A stretch of DNA of 64,000 nucleotides from SIG299 sp045531955 (GTDB taxonomy: Bacteria; Bacillota; Clostridia; Lachnospirales; Lachnospiraceae). Where the stretch lies: contig JAZSFC010000024.1 of assembly GCA_045531955.1 (NCBI GenBank), positions 36,378 through 100,377 on the forward strand. The letters run 5' to 3'. Of the stretch, positions 1-9,268 are shown piece by piece. The position numbers and the translations under genes were made by a program. Numbering within the stretch: the stretch's first letter is position 1; every line of letters begins with the position of its first letter. The notes beneath the pieces are model-generated. The model was given only the letters and a program-made list of their open reading frames with translations, was not told the origin of the DNA and ran no database searches.

Positions 1-1421
1 TTAAACAGATTTTAATTAATATTTTAGGCAATGCAGTAAAGTTTACCAAAGAAGGATTCATTAAATTAACGGTAGAAAGCCAGCAGCTTGATGCAGACAT
101 CCAACAATTGATATTTAAAGTACAGGATACCGGTATCGGAATCCGGCAGGAAGATATCGGTAAGCTGTTTGAAATTTTTAATCAGGTGGACACCAAGAAA
201 AACCGCGCAGTACAGGGAACCGGTCTTGGTTTGGCTATTTCCAAGGATTTGTGCGAATTGATGAACGGAAGTATCGATGTTGAGAGTGTTTATGGTGAAG
301 GAACTACATTTATCATCCGCATTCAGCAGAGAGTAGTGGATGAAACACCACTGGACATGGAAGAAGCTTACAATCATCATGTGGACGGATTACAAAATAA
401 ATTCCAGCCGACAGAAATGGTTTGGAAAACGGAAAAACGTGTGCTTGTGGTAGATGATAATTCCACCAACCGTAAAATTGCGAAAAAATTATTGGAGCCA
501 TATAATCTGGAAGTGGATATGGCCTCCGGTGGCTTGGAAGCATTGCGGATGATGAGGGAAAATAAGTACCATCTGGTTTTCATGGATCATATGATGCCCG
601 AAATGGACGGTGTGGAAGCCACTATGGAGATACGGAAGCTGGAGCCGGATTATTGCCGTACCGTGCCTGTAATAGCGTTGACTGCCAATGCAGTATACGG
701 AGCAAGGGAAGAACTTTTAAATGCCGGATTTGACGATTATGTGGCTAAGCCGATTGATATTAAGCAGTTAGAGGCGGTATTACAAAAGTACCTGGGAGTC
801 CGGGAAGAAATATCCGCAAAAGATGAGGAACAGCTGACGTCCGGTTTGAAGCTGGATGGAATTAATTGTGCAACCGTAATGGAGCAGCTGCATTTGAGTG
901 AGGCGGTTTATCGAAGCATTTTGAAAAACTATTACCGCGATTTAAAATCTGCCCTGCCAAGAATCCGGGAAGAAAAAGCATCAGAGGATTGGAAAGGGTT
1001 TGTAGTAGATGTACATAGTTTAAAGTCCACCAGCGCAAGTGTAGGAGCCATGGAACTTGCAGGGGTGGCAAAGCAGATGGAAGCGGCAGGCAAGGAAAAC
1101 AATACAGAGTATATCAATACCCATATGGTAGAATTGGAACGATGTTGCGAAAAAATTCTGTTGGTTCTGGATGATTTCTTTGCCGAAGCAGTTGTGCAGG
1201 ATCAGTCGAAAGAACTGAGTGCCTTGGAACCGCAGTGGCTGCTTCAAATCAGAGAGGCATGTGAAAATATGGATTCCTCGGAGGCACAAAGTTTACTAAA
1301 GCAACTAAGCGGCAAACGTTTTTCTGACGAAGAAACGGAATTGGTAAGTAAAATTGAGGAATTTGTCGAGCAGTACGATTACGAGGAAGTAGTAACACTT
1401 TTGGCGGAGGTAAAGGAATGA
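1..1421 (+). CDS. Hybrid histidine kinase, C-terminal part (HATPase-REC-HPt)
   Basis: The gene is open from the window edge in frame 3, so the start lies outside; about 472 residues are visible. It begins in the N box of a GHKL ATPase (INILGNAVKFT), followed by the G1 box DTGIGI and G2 box GTGLGLAISK. A receiver domain follows, with VLVVDDN, the phospho-acceptor Asp in FMDHMMPEMDG and the Lys in YVAKPID. A C-terminal HPt-like helical domain has the candidate His in VDVHSLKSTSAS. By family this is a multistep phosphorelay sensor. It overlaps the next gene by 4 nt (ATGA), so the two are co-translated and probably partners. The sensory input cannot be seen. Confidence 0.95.
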   Translation, partial: KQILINILGNAVKFTKEGFIKLTVESQQLDADIQQLIFKVQDTGIGIRQEDIGKLFEIFNQVDTKKNRAVQGTGLGLAISKDLCELMNGSIDVESVYGEGTTFIIRIQQRVVDETPLDMEEAYNHHVDGLQNKFQPTEMVWKTEKRVLVVDDNSTNRKIAKKLLEPYNLEVDMASGGLEALRMMRENKYHLVFMDHMMPEMDGVEATMEIRKLEPDYCRTVPVIALTANAVYGAREELLNAGFDDYVAKPIDIKQLEAVLQKYLGVREEISAKDEEQLTSGLKLDGINCATVMEQLHLSEAVYRSILKNYYRDLKSALPRIREEKASEDWKGFVVDVHSLKSTSASVGAMELAGVAKQMEAAGKENNTEYINTHMVELERCCEKILLVLDDFFAEAVVQDQSKELSALEPQWLLQIREACENMDSSEAQSLLKQLSGKRFSDEETELVSKIEEFVEQYDYEEVVTLLAEVKE

Positions 1422-3409
1422 AATGTATTCTGGTGGTAGATGACTCCATCACTAATTTAAAGTTTGTTGACAGTGTGTTAAAAGAGGAGTACAAGCTGAT
1501 TCTGGTGAAGTCCGGAGAAAAAGCATTGCAATATTTGGAAAAAAGTCCGGTAGATTTAGTCCTTTTAGATATTCTCATGCCGGAAATGGACGGTTTTGAA
1601 ACCTTCCGCCGTATAAAAGAGCTACAGCAAAGCCGAGAAGTTCCTGTGGTGTTCTTTACTGCGGATGTAGATGTGGAAAGTGAAATCAAAGGTCTTGGCA
1701 TGGGTGCCAAAGACTTTATTCGCAAGCCTTTTGTTGCAGAGGTTATGAAAAACCGGATTAAAAATATACTTGAGCTGGATGATTTGACAAAAAATCTGGC
1801 GGGGCAGGTGGCGGAAAAAACCAGACAGGTAGAGCAGCTTTCTTTCGAAATCATTGCGACTATTGCAAGTATGATTGAAGCAAAAGACAGCTACACCAAA
1901 GGCCATTCCATCCGTGTGGCGGAATATAGCGCTATGATAGCCAGGGAGCTGGGCTGGGAGGAAGAAGAAATCCAAAACCTGAAATATGTTGCCCTGCTTC
2001 ATGATATCGGTAAGGTAGGTATTCCGGATAATGTGTTGAATAAACCGGGCAAACTTAACCAGATGGAATTTGAAATTATCAAATCCCATACAACCATCGG
2101 AGGAGATATTTTAAAAGATATTGAAACAATTCCGCATGTGGATTCCGGAGCAAAATACCATCATGAACGTTATGACGGTTTAGGATATCCTTGCGGCCTT
2201 TCCGGAGAAGATATCCCGGTGGTAGCACGTATCATTGGAATAGCAGATTCCTTTGACGCGATGAACAGTAAGCGTATTTACAGAGACCGTCTGCCGGATG
2301 AGATTATCCGGAAAGAATTGGTAAACGGTAGCGGCAAGCAATTTGACCCGAAGTATCTGGAGATATTCCTGAAGCTTTGGGAAGAAGGAAAGTTAAATTT
2401 TGAGCCTGAAAAAGAGAATGAAAAAACAATCAGCATTGAAGGCTCACGTCTGATTAAGCAAATCATGCAAAGTATAGAAGATGAGGCAAGAAAGAGCGAA
2501 TCCACAGACTATCTTACCGGACTGATGGGAAGAAAGAGCGGAGAGCAAAGAATTGTCTGCCGGATGAAAGAGCAACCGGGCTGTCTTGCTTTCATTGATT
2601 TGGATAATCTGAAAAAGACAAACGATACGATGGGACACTTGGCCGGAGATTATGCTCTGATGACCGTAGGTGAGGTGCTTTCTGACCATAGTGAAAATGC
2701 AGTGGTAATGCGTTTGGGCGGCGATGAATTTATATTCTTTATGGCGGATGCAGATAAAGAAGCTGCGGAGAAACGGATAGAAGATATTTTCGCAGAGTTT
2801 GAAACCCGTAAAAAGCAGAGCACATATTTGGCTGCATCTTCTCTTTCCGCGGGACTTTGCATGACTACTCCGGAGGACAGTTATACCGATATTTTAGCAA
2901 AGGCTGATAAGGCGGTATATCATGTGAAGCAGCGCGGAAAATGCGGTTATTTCTTCTATACCAGTTCCATAAACGAAGCAAAGAAAAATTCCGCATCTGA
3001 CTTAACCCGTTTGGTGGACAGTCTGAAAAAGCAGGGCAGTTATGTGGGATCCCTCAGCGTGGAATATCGGGAATTTGCAAAGATTTACGATTTTGTCCGT
3101 CATTTGACCGAGCGGTATCAATACAAAATGCAGCTGATTATGGTTACCATGCAGCCGGTAGAAGCAGGTAGTCTGTACATTGATGAAAAAGAGGAAGCAA
3201 TGACCATCATGGCAAAAACCATTCAGGCTTCGCTTCGTGCGGTGGATGTCTGTACCCGGTTCAGCAGTGAGCAGTTCCTCGTGATTCTGATGGATGCGGA
3301 AAAAGAAGATATCAATATCATTACCAACCGTATTTTTGATAATTTTGCAAAAGTATATAAGGGTAAGCCGTTGTCTTTGGATTATGATATAGCCGAACTT
3401 GCAAAATAA
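1418..3409 (+). CDS. Response regulator with HD-GYP and GGDEF domains
   Basis: This 663-residue protein has a receiver domain at about residues 1-120 (VVDDS, Asp in LLDILMPEMDG). An HD-GYP phosphodiesterase domain spans about 145-330 (HDIGKVGIPD and HHERYDGLGYP). A diguanylate cyclase domain spans about 360-510, with DYLTGL and an intact RLGGDEF. The last ~130 residues look like a second, degenerate GGDEF fold in which the signature reads RFSSEQFLVIL. By family it both makes and degrades cyclic di-GMP, controlled by phosphorylation from the overlapping kinase gene. I see no RxxD inhibitory site just upstream of GGDEF. Function as turnover enzyme versus sensor is not decidable here. Confidence 0.95.
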   Translation: MKCILVVDDSITNLKFVDSVLKEEYKLILVKSGEKALQYLEKSPVDLVLLDILMPEMDGFETFRRIKELQQSREVPVVFFTADVDVESEIKGLGMGAKDFIRKPFVAEVMKNRIKNILELDDLTKNLAGQVAEKTRQVEQLSFEIIATIASMIEAKDSYTKGHSIRVAEYSAMIARELGWEEEEIQNLKYVALLHDIGKVGIPDNVLNKPGKLNQMEFEIIKSHTTIGGDILKDIETIPHVDSGAKYHHERYDGLGYPCGLSGEDIPVVARIIGIADSFDAMNSKRIYRDRLPDEIIRKELVNGSGKQFDPKYLEIFLKLWEEGKLNFEPEKENEKTISIEGSRLIKQIMQSIEDEARKSESTDYLTGLMGRKSGEQRIVCRMKEQPGCLAFIDLDNLKKTNDTMGHLAGDYALMTVGEVLSDHSENAVVMRLGGDEFIFFMADADKEAAEKRIEDIFAEFETRKKQSTYLAASSLSAGLCMTTPEDSYTDILAKADKAVYHVKQRGKCGYFFYTSSINEAKKNSASDLTRLVDSLKKQGSYVGSLSVEYREFAKIYDFVRHLTERYQYKMQLIMVTMQPVEAGSLYIDEKEEAMTIMAKTIQASLRAVDVCTRFSSEQFLVILMDAEKEDINIITNRIFDNFAKVYKGKPLSLDYDIAELAK

Positions 3410-3424
3410 AATAGAAATGTCAAA

Positions 3425-3454
3425 AAGAAGTCCGTTTTATCGGACTTCTTTTTT
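3425..3454 (+). terminator. Rho-independent terminator
   Basis: A 10-bp perfect stem (AAGAAGTCCG / CGGACTTCTT) with a 6-nt loop is followed by a run of T. It closes the signalling operon 15 nt after its last stop codon. Confidence 0.9.
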
Positions 3455-3510
3455 GTTATCCTCCAAATGTAAAGAAAAACAAGCACATCGGATTACAGGA
3501 GGAGAAAACA

Positions 3511-3639
3511 ATGACACCTATCACAACAAGTTTACTTATTATCGGACTTTTCGCACTGATGCAGGCAGCAGATGACTGGGGAGTATGGGTACGTCTGGAA
3601 AAGCTTTATAACAAAAAAACTCCGGACAACAATTTGTAA
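3511..3639 (+). CDS. Small hydrophobic protein, 42 residues
   Basis: The ORF starts with ATG 8 nt after a strong AGGAGG site. It encodes 42 residues: an N-terminal hydrophobic stretch (TSLLIIGLFALM) and a charged tail containing DDWGVWVRLEKLYNKK. It looks like a one-span membrane peptide. I do not recognise it as a named family, and it has no obvious partner: a terminator precedes it and the WYL regulator's own promoter follows. The good ribosome site is the main support. Confidence 0.6.
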   Translation: MTPITTSLLIIGLFALMQAADDWGVWVRLEKLYNKKTPDNNL

Positions 3640-3647
3640 TTAAGTCC

Positions 3648-3691
3648 TTTAAAAATCCCGGCATTGTGATATACTGGAAACAGAATATCAC
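3648..3691 (+). promoter_or_regulatory. Promoter with inverted repeat upstream of WYL regulator
   Basis: Candidate -35 TTTAAA (3648-3653) and -10 TATACT (3670-3675) are 16 nt apart. The -10 lies in the left arm of a 7-bp inverted repeat, GTGATAT (3666-3672) and ATATCAC (3685-3691). This fits a self-regulatory operator for the WYL protein just downstream, which is an inference. Confidence 0.5.
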
Positions 3692-3705
3692 GGGGAGGAT
3701 GCGGA

Positions 3706-4704
3706 ATGCCAAAAGGAAATAATTCAAAACTTAAATTGTCATATCTGACAAAAATTATGTTGGAACAAACCGACGAGGAACATGGCCTGACTCTGCCTCA
3801 AATTATTGAGGAGCTGGAACGGTATGACGTTACGGCAGAACGTAAGAGTATTTATGCGGATTTTGCAGATATGCGGGATAAGCTTGGAATCGACATTATC
3901 CAGCAAAAGGTGGGCAGGGAAACTTATTATTACGTAGGCGCCCGTGACTTTGAGGTGGCAGAAATCAAACTGCTGATTGATGCCATCCAGTCCTCCAAGT
4001 TTATTACGGAAAAAAAGTCCAACGAATTGATTAAAAAAATTAAAGGTCTGGTAAGCAAACATCAGGCAGCTCAACTGCAGCGTCAGGTATATGTCCACGG
4101 CAGAATCAAAACTATGAACGAAAGTATTTATTACAACGTAGATACGCTGCATGCTGCCATTGCAAAAAACAGTAAGATAAAGTTCCGGTATTGCGGATGG
4201 TACACTAACAAAAAACTGGTGCCGCTGCATAACGGGGACTTTTTCGTCGTGAGTCCCTGGGCGCTTACCTGGGATGATGAATATTATTATCTGGTGGCAT
4301 ATGACCAGCTGTCGGAAAGCATTAAGCATTACCGGGTAGATAAAATGGTGCAGATTTCCGTGTTGGAGGAAAAACGTGACGGTAAAGCGTTTTTCGACTC
4401 TTTCGATATGGCGGTGTACTCCAAGGTGAACTTTGGCATGTACCATGGTGAAATAAAAAAGGTACATATTTCTTTTCCAAACTATATGGTGGGTGTGTTT
4501 ATTGACCGGTTCGGCAAGGACATTGCCATTCATCCCGCTGAGGGTGAAAACCGCAGCCGCATTGCGGTGGATATTGCGGTAAGTAAGCAGTTTTTTGGCT
4601 GGCTTGCCAGTCTCGGCCGGTGGGTAAAAATCGAAGGACCGGAAGATGTGGTTGCGGAAATGAAGGAATTTGCAGAAAAGCTGGCAGCAGTATATCAAGA
4701 ATAA
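3706..4704 (+). CDS. WYL-domain transcriptional regulator
   Basis: This 332-residue protein has an N-terminal winged-helix region (LTLPQIIEELERYDVTAERKSIYADF; about 15-60). The WYL domain in the middle includes the typical PWALTWDDEYYYLVAYD and a C-terminal WCX-like extension. WYL regulators sense nucleic-acid or nucleotide ligands in characterised members, but the ligand here is unknown. The start follows GGGGAGGA by 8 nt. It has its own promoter with an inverted repeat and is followed by an unlinked ABC transporter gene. Family assignment is firm; the target genes are not. Confidence 0.9.
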   Translation: MPKGNNSKLKLSYLTKIMLEQTDEEHGLTLPQIIEELERYDVTAERKSIYADFADMRDKLGIDIIQQKVGRETYYYVGARDFEVAEIKLLIDAIQSSKFITEKKSNELIKKIKGLVSKHQAAQLQRQVYVHGRIKTMNESIYYNVDTLHAAIAKNSKIKFRYCGWYTNKKLVPLHNGDFFVVSPWALTWDDEYYYLVAYDQLSESIKHYRVDKMVQISVLEEKRDGKAFFDSFDMAVYSKVNFGMYHGEIKKVHISFPNYMVGVFIDRFGKDIAIHPAEGENRSRIAVDIAVSKQFFGWLASLGRWVKIEGPEDVVAEMKEFAEKLAAVYQE

Positions 4705-4805
4705 TTTTATGAACATTTTTAAAATGTATAGCGTGCCATTAGTTTATATGATATAGTGTACGATATAAGATACATGAGTATGGATACAAGAGAGGAGATT
4801 TTACT

Positions 4806-6638
4806 ATGCCACCAATGGGAGGAAGAGGTCCGATGGGCCGGGGATACTTAACAGAAGAAGAAAAGGCCAATAAGCCGAAGGTTACCTGGCCGTTATTAAA
4901 ACGTATATTTTCTTATTTACTGCCTTACTGGAAACAACTGGCAGTTGTTTTGCTTTGTATTATTGTTTCGTCTGTGTTTGGACTGCTTCCGTCGGTTTTA
5001 ACCGGCCGCATTATCGATGAAGGCTTAATTGGGCAGAATATGAAGATGCTGATTGTTCTGATTTTGGCATCTCTCGGAGTGTCCTTTGCCTCCAACTTAA
5101 TCGGTGTGGGCGAGAGTTATTTAAACAGCTGGATTTCCCAGCACATTACCTTTGATTTGCGTAACAAAATGTACGGACATTTACAAAAAATGTCCCAGGG
5201 CTTTTTTACCTCCAATAACCAGGGTGACATTATAACCCGTATGACCAGCGATATTGGTGGTGTGGAACGTGTTATTTCCAGTACCTTCACCTCTATTTTA
5301 TCTAACACAATTACTTTGGTTTGCGCCGTGGTAATTATGTACCGTGAAAACTGGATTCTGGCAACGGTGGGTGTACTGGTAATTCCTCTGTTTGTAATTC
5401 CGACCCGCTGGGCAGGCAAAACAAGATGGACTTTAACAAGAGAGGCCCAGGAGTGCAACGATGAAATTAACGGTATTTTAAACGAGACTCTTTCTGTCAG
5501 CGGCCAGTTGCTGGTAAAATTATTCGGCAAAGAAATGCACGAGTATAACCGGTATGTTGCCGCCAACGGCAGAATGGTAAAACTGAACATTAAAGAAAGC
5601 ATGGCAGGCCGTTGGTTCTTTGTGTTAATCCACACCTTTTCCAGCGTGGGTCCAATGCTGTTATATTTAGTTGGTGGCATTCTGATGATGAAGTATGATT
5701 CTACCCTTACCGTGGGTGATATTTCTGTGTTGGTAGCGTTACTTGGCAGAATGTATGGCCCGGTGAATTCTTTACTTAATATTCAGGTAGAGTGGATCCG
5801 TTCCATGGCGTTGTTTACCAGAATTTTTGAATACTTTGATATGCCGGTGGAAATTCAGAATGCACCGGATGCTATTGTTCCGGCAGAAGCCAACGGCAAT
5901 GTGGTATTTAAGAACGTACAGTTTTCCTATAATCCGGAGCGTCAGATTTTAAAGAATGTGAACTTCGAATTAAAGAGCGGCAATAGTATCGCCATTGTAG
6001 GTCCGTCCGGTTCCGGTAAGAGTACAATTATCAACCTGATTCCGCGCTTGTATGATGTATGCGGCGGTGAGGTTACCTTCGACGGCATTGACGTACGTAA
6101 GCTGGACTTAGAGTTCCTTCGAAGAAACATCGGTATTGTCAGCCAGGAAACCTATTTGTTTAACGGCACCATCCGGGAAAATCTGCTGTATGCAAAACCG
6201 GATGCCACCGAAGAAGAACTGATTGAAGCTTGCAAAAAGGCAAATATTTACGACTTTGTGCAGAATCAGGAACAGGGGCTTGACACCATGGTGGGTAACC
6301 GCGGATTAAAACTTTCCGGTGGTGAAAAGCAGCGTATTTCCATCGCACGTATCCTGTTAAAGGACCCTGTACTGTTTATCTTTGACGAAGCAACCTCTGC
6401 GCTGGACTCCATTTCCGAAAAGAAGATTCAGGAGGCCATTGACCCAATCATCCACTCCAGAACCAGTATTTTAATTGCCCACCGCTTGTCCACCATTTTG
6501 GCAGCAGACGAAATCCTGGTAATCAAGGATGGCGAAATTGCCGAGCGCGGCACCCATTCCGAGCTGTTAGATGACGGTGGCATTTATCAGGAGCTTTACG
6601 AGACACAGTTTGGTAAAGCGCTGGTACAGGAAAACTAA
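4806..6638 (+). CDS. ABC exporter, fused permease and ATPase
   Basis: This 610-residue half-transporter has a Gly/Met/Pro-rich start (PPMGGRGPMGRG), six predicted membrane spans (about 35-320) and a C-terminal ATPase. The ATPase carries Walker A GPSGSGKST, signature LSGGEKQR, Walker B LFIFDEATSALD and the H-loop AHRLST. The architecture is that of MsbA/BmrA-type multidrug or lipid exporters, which act as dimers. It is a single gene here, so it is probably a homodimer. The start follows AGAGAGGAG. The substrate cannot be read from sequence. Confidence 0.93.
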   Translation: MPPMGGRGPMGRGYLTEEEKANKPKVTWPLLKRIFSYLLPYWKQLAVVLLCIIVSSVFGLLPSVLTGRIIDEGLIGQNMKMLIVLILASLGVSFASNLIGVGESYLNSWISQHITFDLRNKMYGHLQKMSQGFFTSNNQGDIITRMTSDIGGVERVISSTFTSILSNTITLVCAVVIMYRENWILATVGVLVIPLFVIPTRWAGKTRWTLTREAQECNDEINGILNETLSVSGQLLVKLFGKEMHEYNRYVAANGRMVKLNIKESMAGRWFFVLIHTFSSVGPMLLYLVGGILMMKYDSTLTVGDISVLVALLGRMYGPVNSLLNIQVEWIRSMALFTRIFEYFDMPVEIQNAPDAIVPAEANGNVVFKNVQFSYNPERQILKNVNFELKSGNSIAIVGPSGSGKSTIINLIPRLYDVCGGEVTFDGIDVRKLDLEFLRRNIGIVSQETYLFNGTIRENLLYAKPDATEEELIEACKKANIYDFVQNQEQGLDTMVGNRGLKLSGGEKQRISIARILLKDPVLFIFDEATSALDSISEKKIQEAIDPIIHSRTSILIAHRLSTILAADEILVIKDGEIAERGTHSELLDDGGIYQELYETQFGKALVQEN

Positions 6639-6649
6639 ATAATAATTTC

Positions 6650-6674
6650 AAGGCCGCTGTCATGGCGGCCTTTT
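6650..6674 (+). terminator. Rho-independent terminator
   Basis: A GC-rich stem (AGGCCGC / GCGGCCT) with a 7-nt loop and four T residues lies 12 nt after the ABC gene stop. Confidence 0.85.
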
Positions 6675-6687
6675 ACTTTAAAATCTG

Positions 6688-6715
6688 TTGAAAATTTTTT
6701 GATTTGATGTATAAT
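6688..6715 (+). promoter_or_regulatory. Promoter of Fic operon
   Basis: TTGAAA (6688-6693) and a consensus TATAAT (6710-6715) are separated by 16 nt, with the GTG start 47 nt downstream. Two copies of ACGCAAGATA lie in between (about 6730-6750), a short direct repeat that might be a protein site. Confidence 0.7.
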
Positions 6716-6762
6716 AGAGGAAGAAAGTACGCAAGATAATACGCAAGATAGGAGGTGCTTTT

Positions 6763-7755
6763 GTGGGAGAATATAAACCGCCTTTTACAATTACAAATCA
6801 GATGTTATCCTATGTTTCCTCTGTCTCGGAAAAGATTGGACGAATTACCGCAACCGCTAACATGGAAGCTAAACCGCATCTTAGAAAAAATAACCGAATC
6901 CAGTCGATTCATTCTTCTTTAAGGATTGAGGCAAATTCACTTTCTTTGGGGCAGGTCCGGGATGTAATCAACGGTAAGAGTGTGTTGGGAGAGCAGAAAG
7001 AAATTCAGGAAGTAAAAAATGCGTATGTTGCTTATGAACGTTTTGATGAAATTGAGCCGTACAGTATCAAAAGCTTGAAGCAGTTCCACTGTATCATGAC
7101 AAAATATCTGGTGGAAGAATCCGGAGAATTCCGACGTGGTGAGGAAGGTGTGTTTAACGGCGAACAGTGCATTTTTATGGCACCGCCGGCGCAGCTGGTT
7201 CCCACGCTTATGGAGGACCTTTTCGAGTGGATGGAAGAAGCTAAGGAAAGCGTTCATCCGTTGATTCTTAGCAGCGTATTCCATTATGAATTTGTTTTTA
7301 TTCACCCGTTCTCCGACGGAAACGGAAGAATGGCAAGGCTTTGGCATACGGCGCTTCTTTCCCGGTGGAAACCGATATTTGAATATATTCCGATAGAAAG
7401 TCAAATTGAAAAATTTCAGGAGGAATATTATGCTACAATTGCAAAGTGCCATGTGGACGGAGAATCTACGGCCTTTATTGAGTTTATGCTGTTGCAGATT
7501 GACAAAATTCTGGATGATGTTGCCGGACAAATCAGTAAGGAGAACGCCGGGCTTTCGGAGGGTATAAAAAAGCTTCTTGAAGTAATGGAATATGATGTTC
7601 CTTATACAGGCAGTGCACTGATGGAAAAACTGGGTCTTAAGTCAAGGGAAGGCTTCCGTAGAAATTATCTGCATCCTGCATTGGAGCTGAAGCTTATTTC
7701 TATGACGATTCCGGAAAAACCGAACAGTAGAAACCAAAGATACGTGAAAGGATGA
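6763..7755 (+). CDS. Fic-domain protein (AMPylase-like), class II-type layout
   Basis: This 330-residue protein has a full Fic active-site motif HPFSDGNGRMAR. The GTG start is chosen because it follows GGAGG at 7 nt. Upstream, SSLRIEAN sits where class II Fic proteins carry their inhibitory S-x-x-x-E-(G/N) helix; here the residue after Glu is Ala. The C-terminal ~60 residues look like a winged helix (GSALMEKLGLKSREGFRRNY). By family it transfers AMP or another nucleotide to a protein hydroxyl; the target is unknown. The next gene starts 6 nt later, so the two are probably co-transcribed. Confidence 0.92.
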   Translation: MGEYKPPFTITNQMLSYVSSVSEKIGRITATANMEAKPHLRKNNRIQSIHSSLRIEANSLSLGQVRDVINGKSVLGEQKEIQEVKNAYVAYERFDEIEPYSIKSLKQFHCIMTKYLVEESGEFRRGEEGVFNGEQCIFMAPPAQLVPTLMEDLFEWMEEAKESVHPLILSSVFHYEFVFIHPFSDGNGRMARLWHTALLSRWKPIFEYIPIESQIEKFQEEYYATIAKCHVDGESTAFIEFMLLQIDKILDDVAGQISKENAGLSEGIKKLLEVMEYDVPYTGSALMEKLGLKSREGFRRNYLHPALELKLISMTIPEKPNSRNQRYVKG

Positions 7756-7761
7756 AATGCT

Positions 7762-8385
7762 ATGCCATTCAAATTAATAAGAACTGATAGAAATAAAATG
7801 CGTGAGGCGCTGGAGGTTTACATCGCTTCCCACTATGTAGAAGAAAACAGGGAAGAACGCCGTGCTCCGCTCTTTGCAATGCGGAAGGAAGCGAAAAAAG
7901 CAAGCTTCCTGCGCCCGATGGCGGTAAAAGACAGTTCACCAATGGAAGTACCGGAACTGTGCGAAATGCAGATGTCTGTGGCTCCAAATTACAGTGACTT
8001 CTTAGAGGACAATCAGTCTGCTCTGAAGGAGCGCATGAGTCATCTTTCGGATACGTTTCAGGAGTACCTTCTGTACCTGATTGAGTCCAAAGGGCTTACC
8101 AACGCAGAGGTTTACAAACGTGCCCTGATTACTAAGCAGCTTTTTTCCAAGATGAAGTTAAATCCGCAGTATCACCCGGATAAGGCCACGGCTATGCGGC
8201 TTTGTGTGGGCGCAGGGCTCAACCTTGACGAAACCAAGGACTTGCTGGCCCGGGCCGGATATGCCCTGTCGCCTTGCGATAAACGGGACGTGATTTTCTC
8301 CTTCTTTATTGAGCATGAAGTGTATGACATGATTGAAATTGATATTGCACTGGAAGAGCACGGACTGCCGTGTTTTATTGAATAA
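7762..8385 (+). CDS. Hypothetical protein with helix-turn-helix-like C-terminus
   Basis: This 207-residue protein has an N-terminal half that is charged and low in features. The C-terminal half (about 90-200) is helical, with a pattern like a Cro/XRE DNA-binding domain (KGLTNAEVYKRALITKQLFS, then TAMRLCVGAGLNLDETKDLL). I recognise no named family. It follows the Fic gene by 6 nt and a terminator ends the unit, so it is a likely Fic partner or regulator by position only. Confidence 0.7.
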   Translation: MPFKLIRTDRNKMREALEVYIASHYVEENREERRAPLFAMRKEAKKASFLRPMAVKDSSPMEVPELCEMQMSVAPNYSDFLEDNQSALKERMSHLSDTFQEYLLYLIESKGLTNAEVYKRALITKQLFSKMKLNPQYHPDKATAMRLCVGAGLNLDETKDLLARAGYALSPCDKRDVIFSFFIEHEVYDMIEIDIALEEHGLPCFIE

Positions 8386-8400
8386 GAATAAGTTATTTTT

Positions 8401-8430
8401 AGGTCGCCGCCACGGCGACCTGATTTTTTT
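8401..8430 (+). terminator. Rho-independent terminator
   Basis: A 9-bp perfect stem AGGTCGCCG / CGGCGACCT with a 3-nt loop is followed by GA and seven T residues. Confidence 0.9.
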
Positions 8431-8513
8431 GCCCTTGTGTTAGAATGACCTCAGAAACAAGAAAACAGTGTTTTGCAGGGAAGAAAAAGTACCTGCGGAA
8501 AGCGAGGGCAAAC

Positions 8514-9176
8514 ATGAAAAAGAATTTAACAGAAATCGTATTTATTTTGGACAGAAGTGGCTCCATGAGAGGGCTGGAAGCAGACACCATCGGAGGTTTC
8601 AACTCATTGATTGAACGGCAGAAAAAGGAAGAAGGGGAAGCGTATATTTCTACAGTGCTGTTTGACAATGAAACACAGGTACTGCATGACAGGGTTCCCC
8701 TTGATAAGGTGCGTCCGATGACGGAGGAAGACTATTTTGTGGGTGGCTGCACTGCACTTTTGGACGCGGTGGGCGGCGCCATCCATCACATTGGCAACGT
8801 ACATAAGTATGCAAGGGAAGAGGACCGTCCGGAAAAGACACTCTTTGTGATTACCACCGACGGTCAGGAAAACGCCAGCAGACAGTACAATTATGATAAG
8901 GTGAAGAAACTGGTAGAACGCCAAAAGGAACGCTTTGGTTGGGAATTTTTGTTCCTTGGCGCTAACATTGATGCTGTAAAGGAAGCGGGGCGCTTTGGCA
9001 TTCAGGAAGACCGTACGGCAAATTATGTGTGCGATGCGCAAGGTACCGAAGTGAATTACAGAGCACTGAATAAGGCCATCAGCAGAGTAAGAAGCTGTGA
9101 AAGCGTGGCATGCTGTGCTGATGCGCTGGGCGGTTGGAATGATGAGATTAAGGCGGATTATATGAAGAGAAGATAG
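8514..9176 (+). CDS. von Willebrand factor A (vWA) domain protein, TerY-like
   Basis: About 220 residues from the ATG of MKKNLTEIVF; an upstream in-frame ATG at 8445 lacks a ribosome site and adds an unconserved-looking extension. The MIDAS motif DRSGSM (DxSxS) is near the N-terminus, and the later metal-site Thr and Asp can be placed in GGCTALLDAV and TTDGQEN. The single-domain cytosolic form without signal peptide resembles TerY-type vWA proteins. It heads a run of small accessory genes, suggesting a scaffold role, which is an inference. Confidence 0.88.
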   Translation: MKKNLTEIVFILDRSGSMRGLEADTIGGFNSLIERQKKEEGEAYISTVLFDNETQVLHDRVPLDKVRPMTEEDYFVGGCTALLDAVGGAIHHIGNVHKYAREEDRPEKTLFVITTDGQENASRQYNYDKVKKLVERQKERFGWEFLFLGANIDAVKEAGRFGIQEDRTANYVCDAQGTEVNYRALNKAISRVRSCESVACCADALGGWNDEIKADYMKRR

Positions 9177-9268
9177 AACAAGATTTCGACTACCTGTCCG
9201 TTTTATCGTACTTGTCCTGTGCTAAAATTGGGTTACAAGAAAACCAAATCGAAAGGAGCAGGAACAAT

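Noticed and set aside
3739..4716. Long minus-strand open frame (325 codons) over the WYL regulator
   Set aside because: It is a shadow of the plus-strand gene: no ribosome site, unnatural residue composition, and the plus frame has clear WYL motifs.
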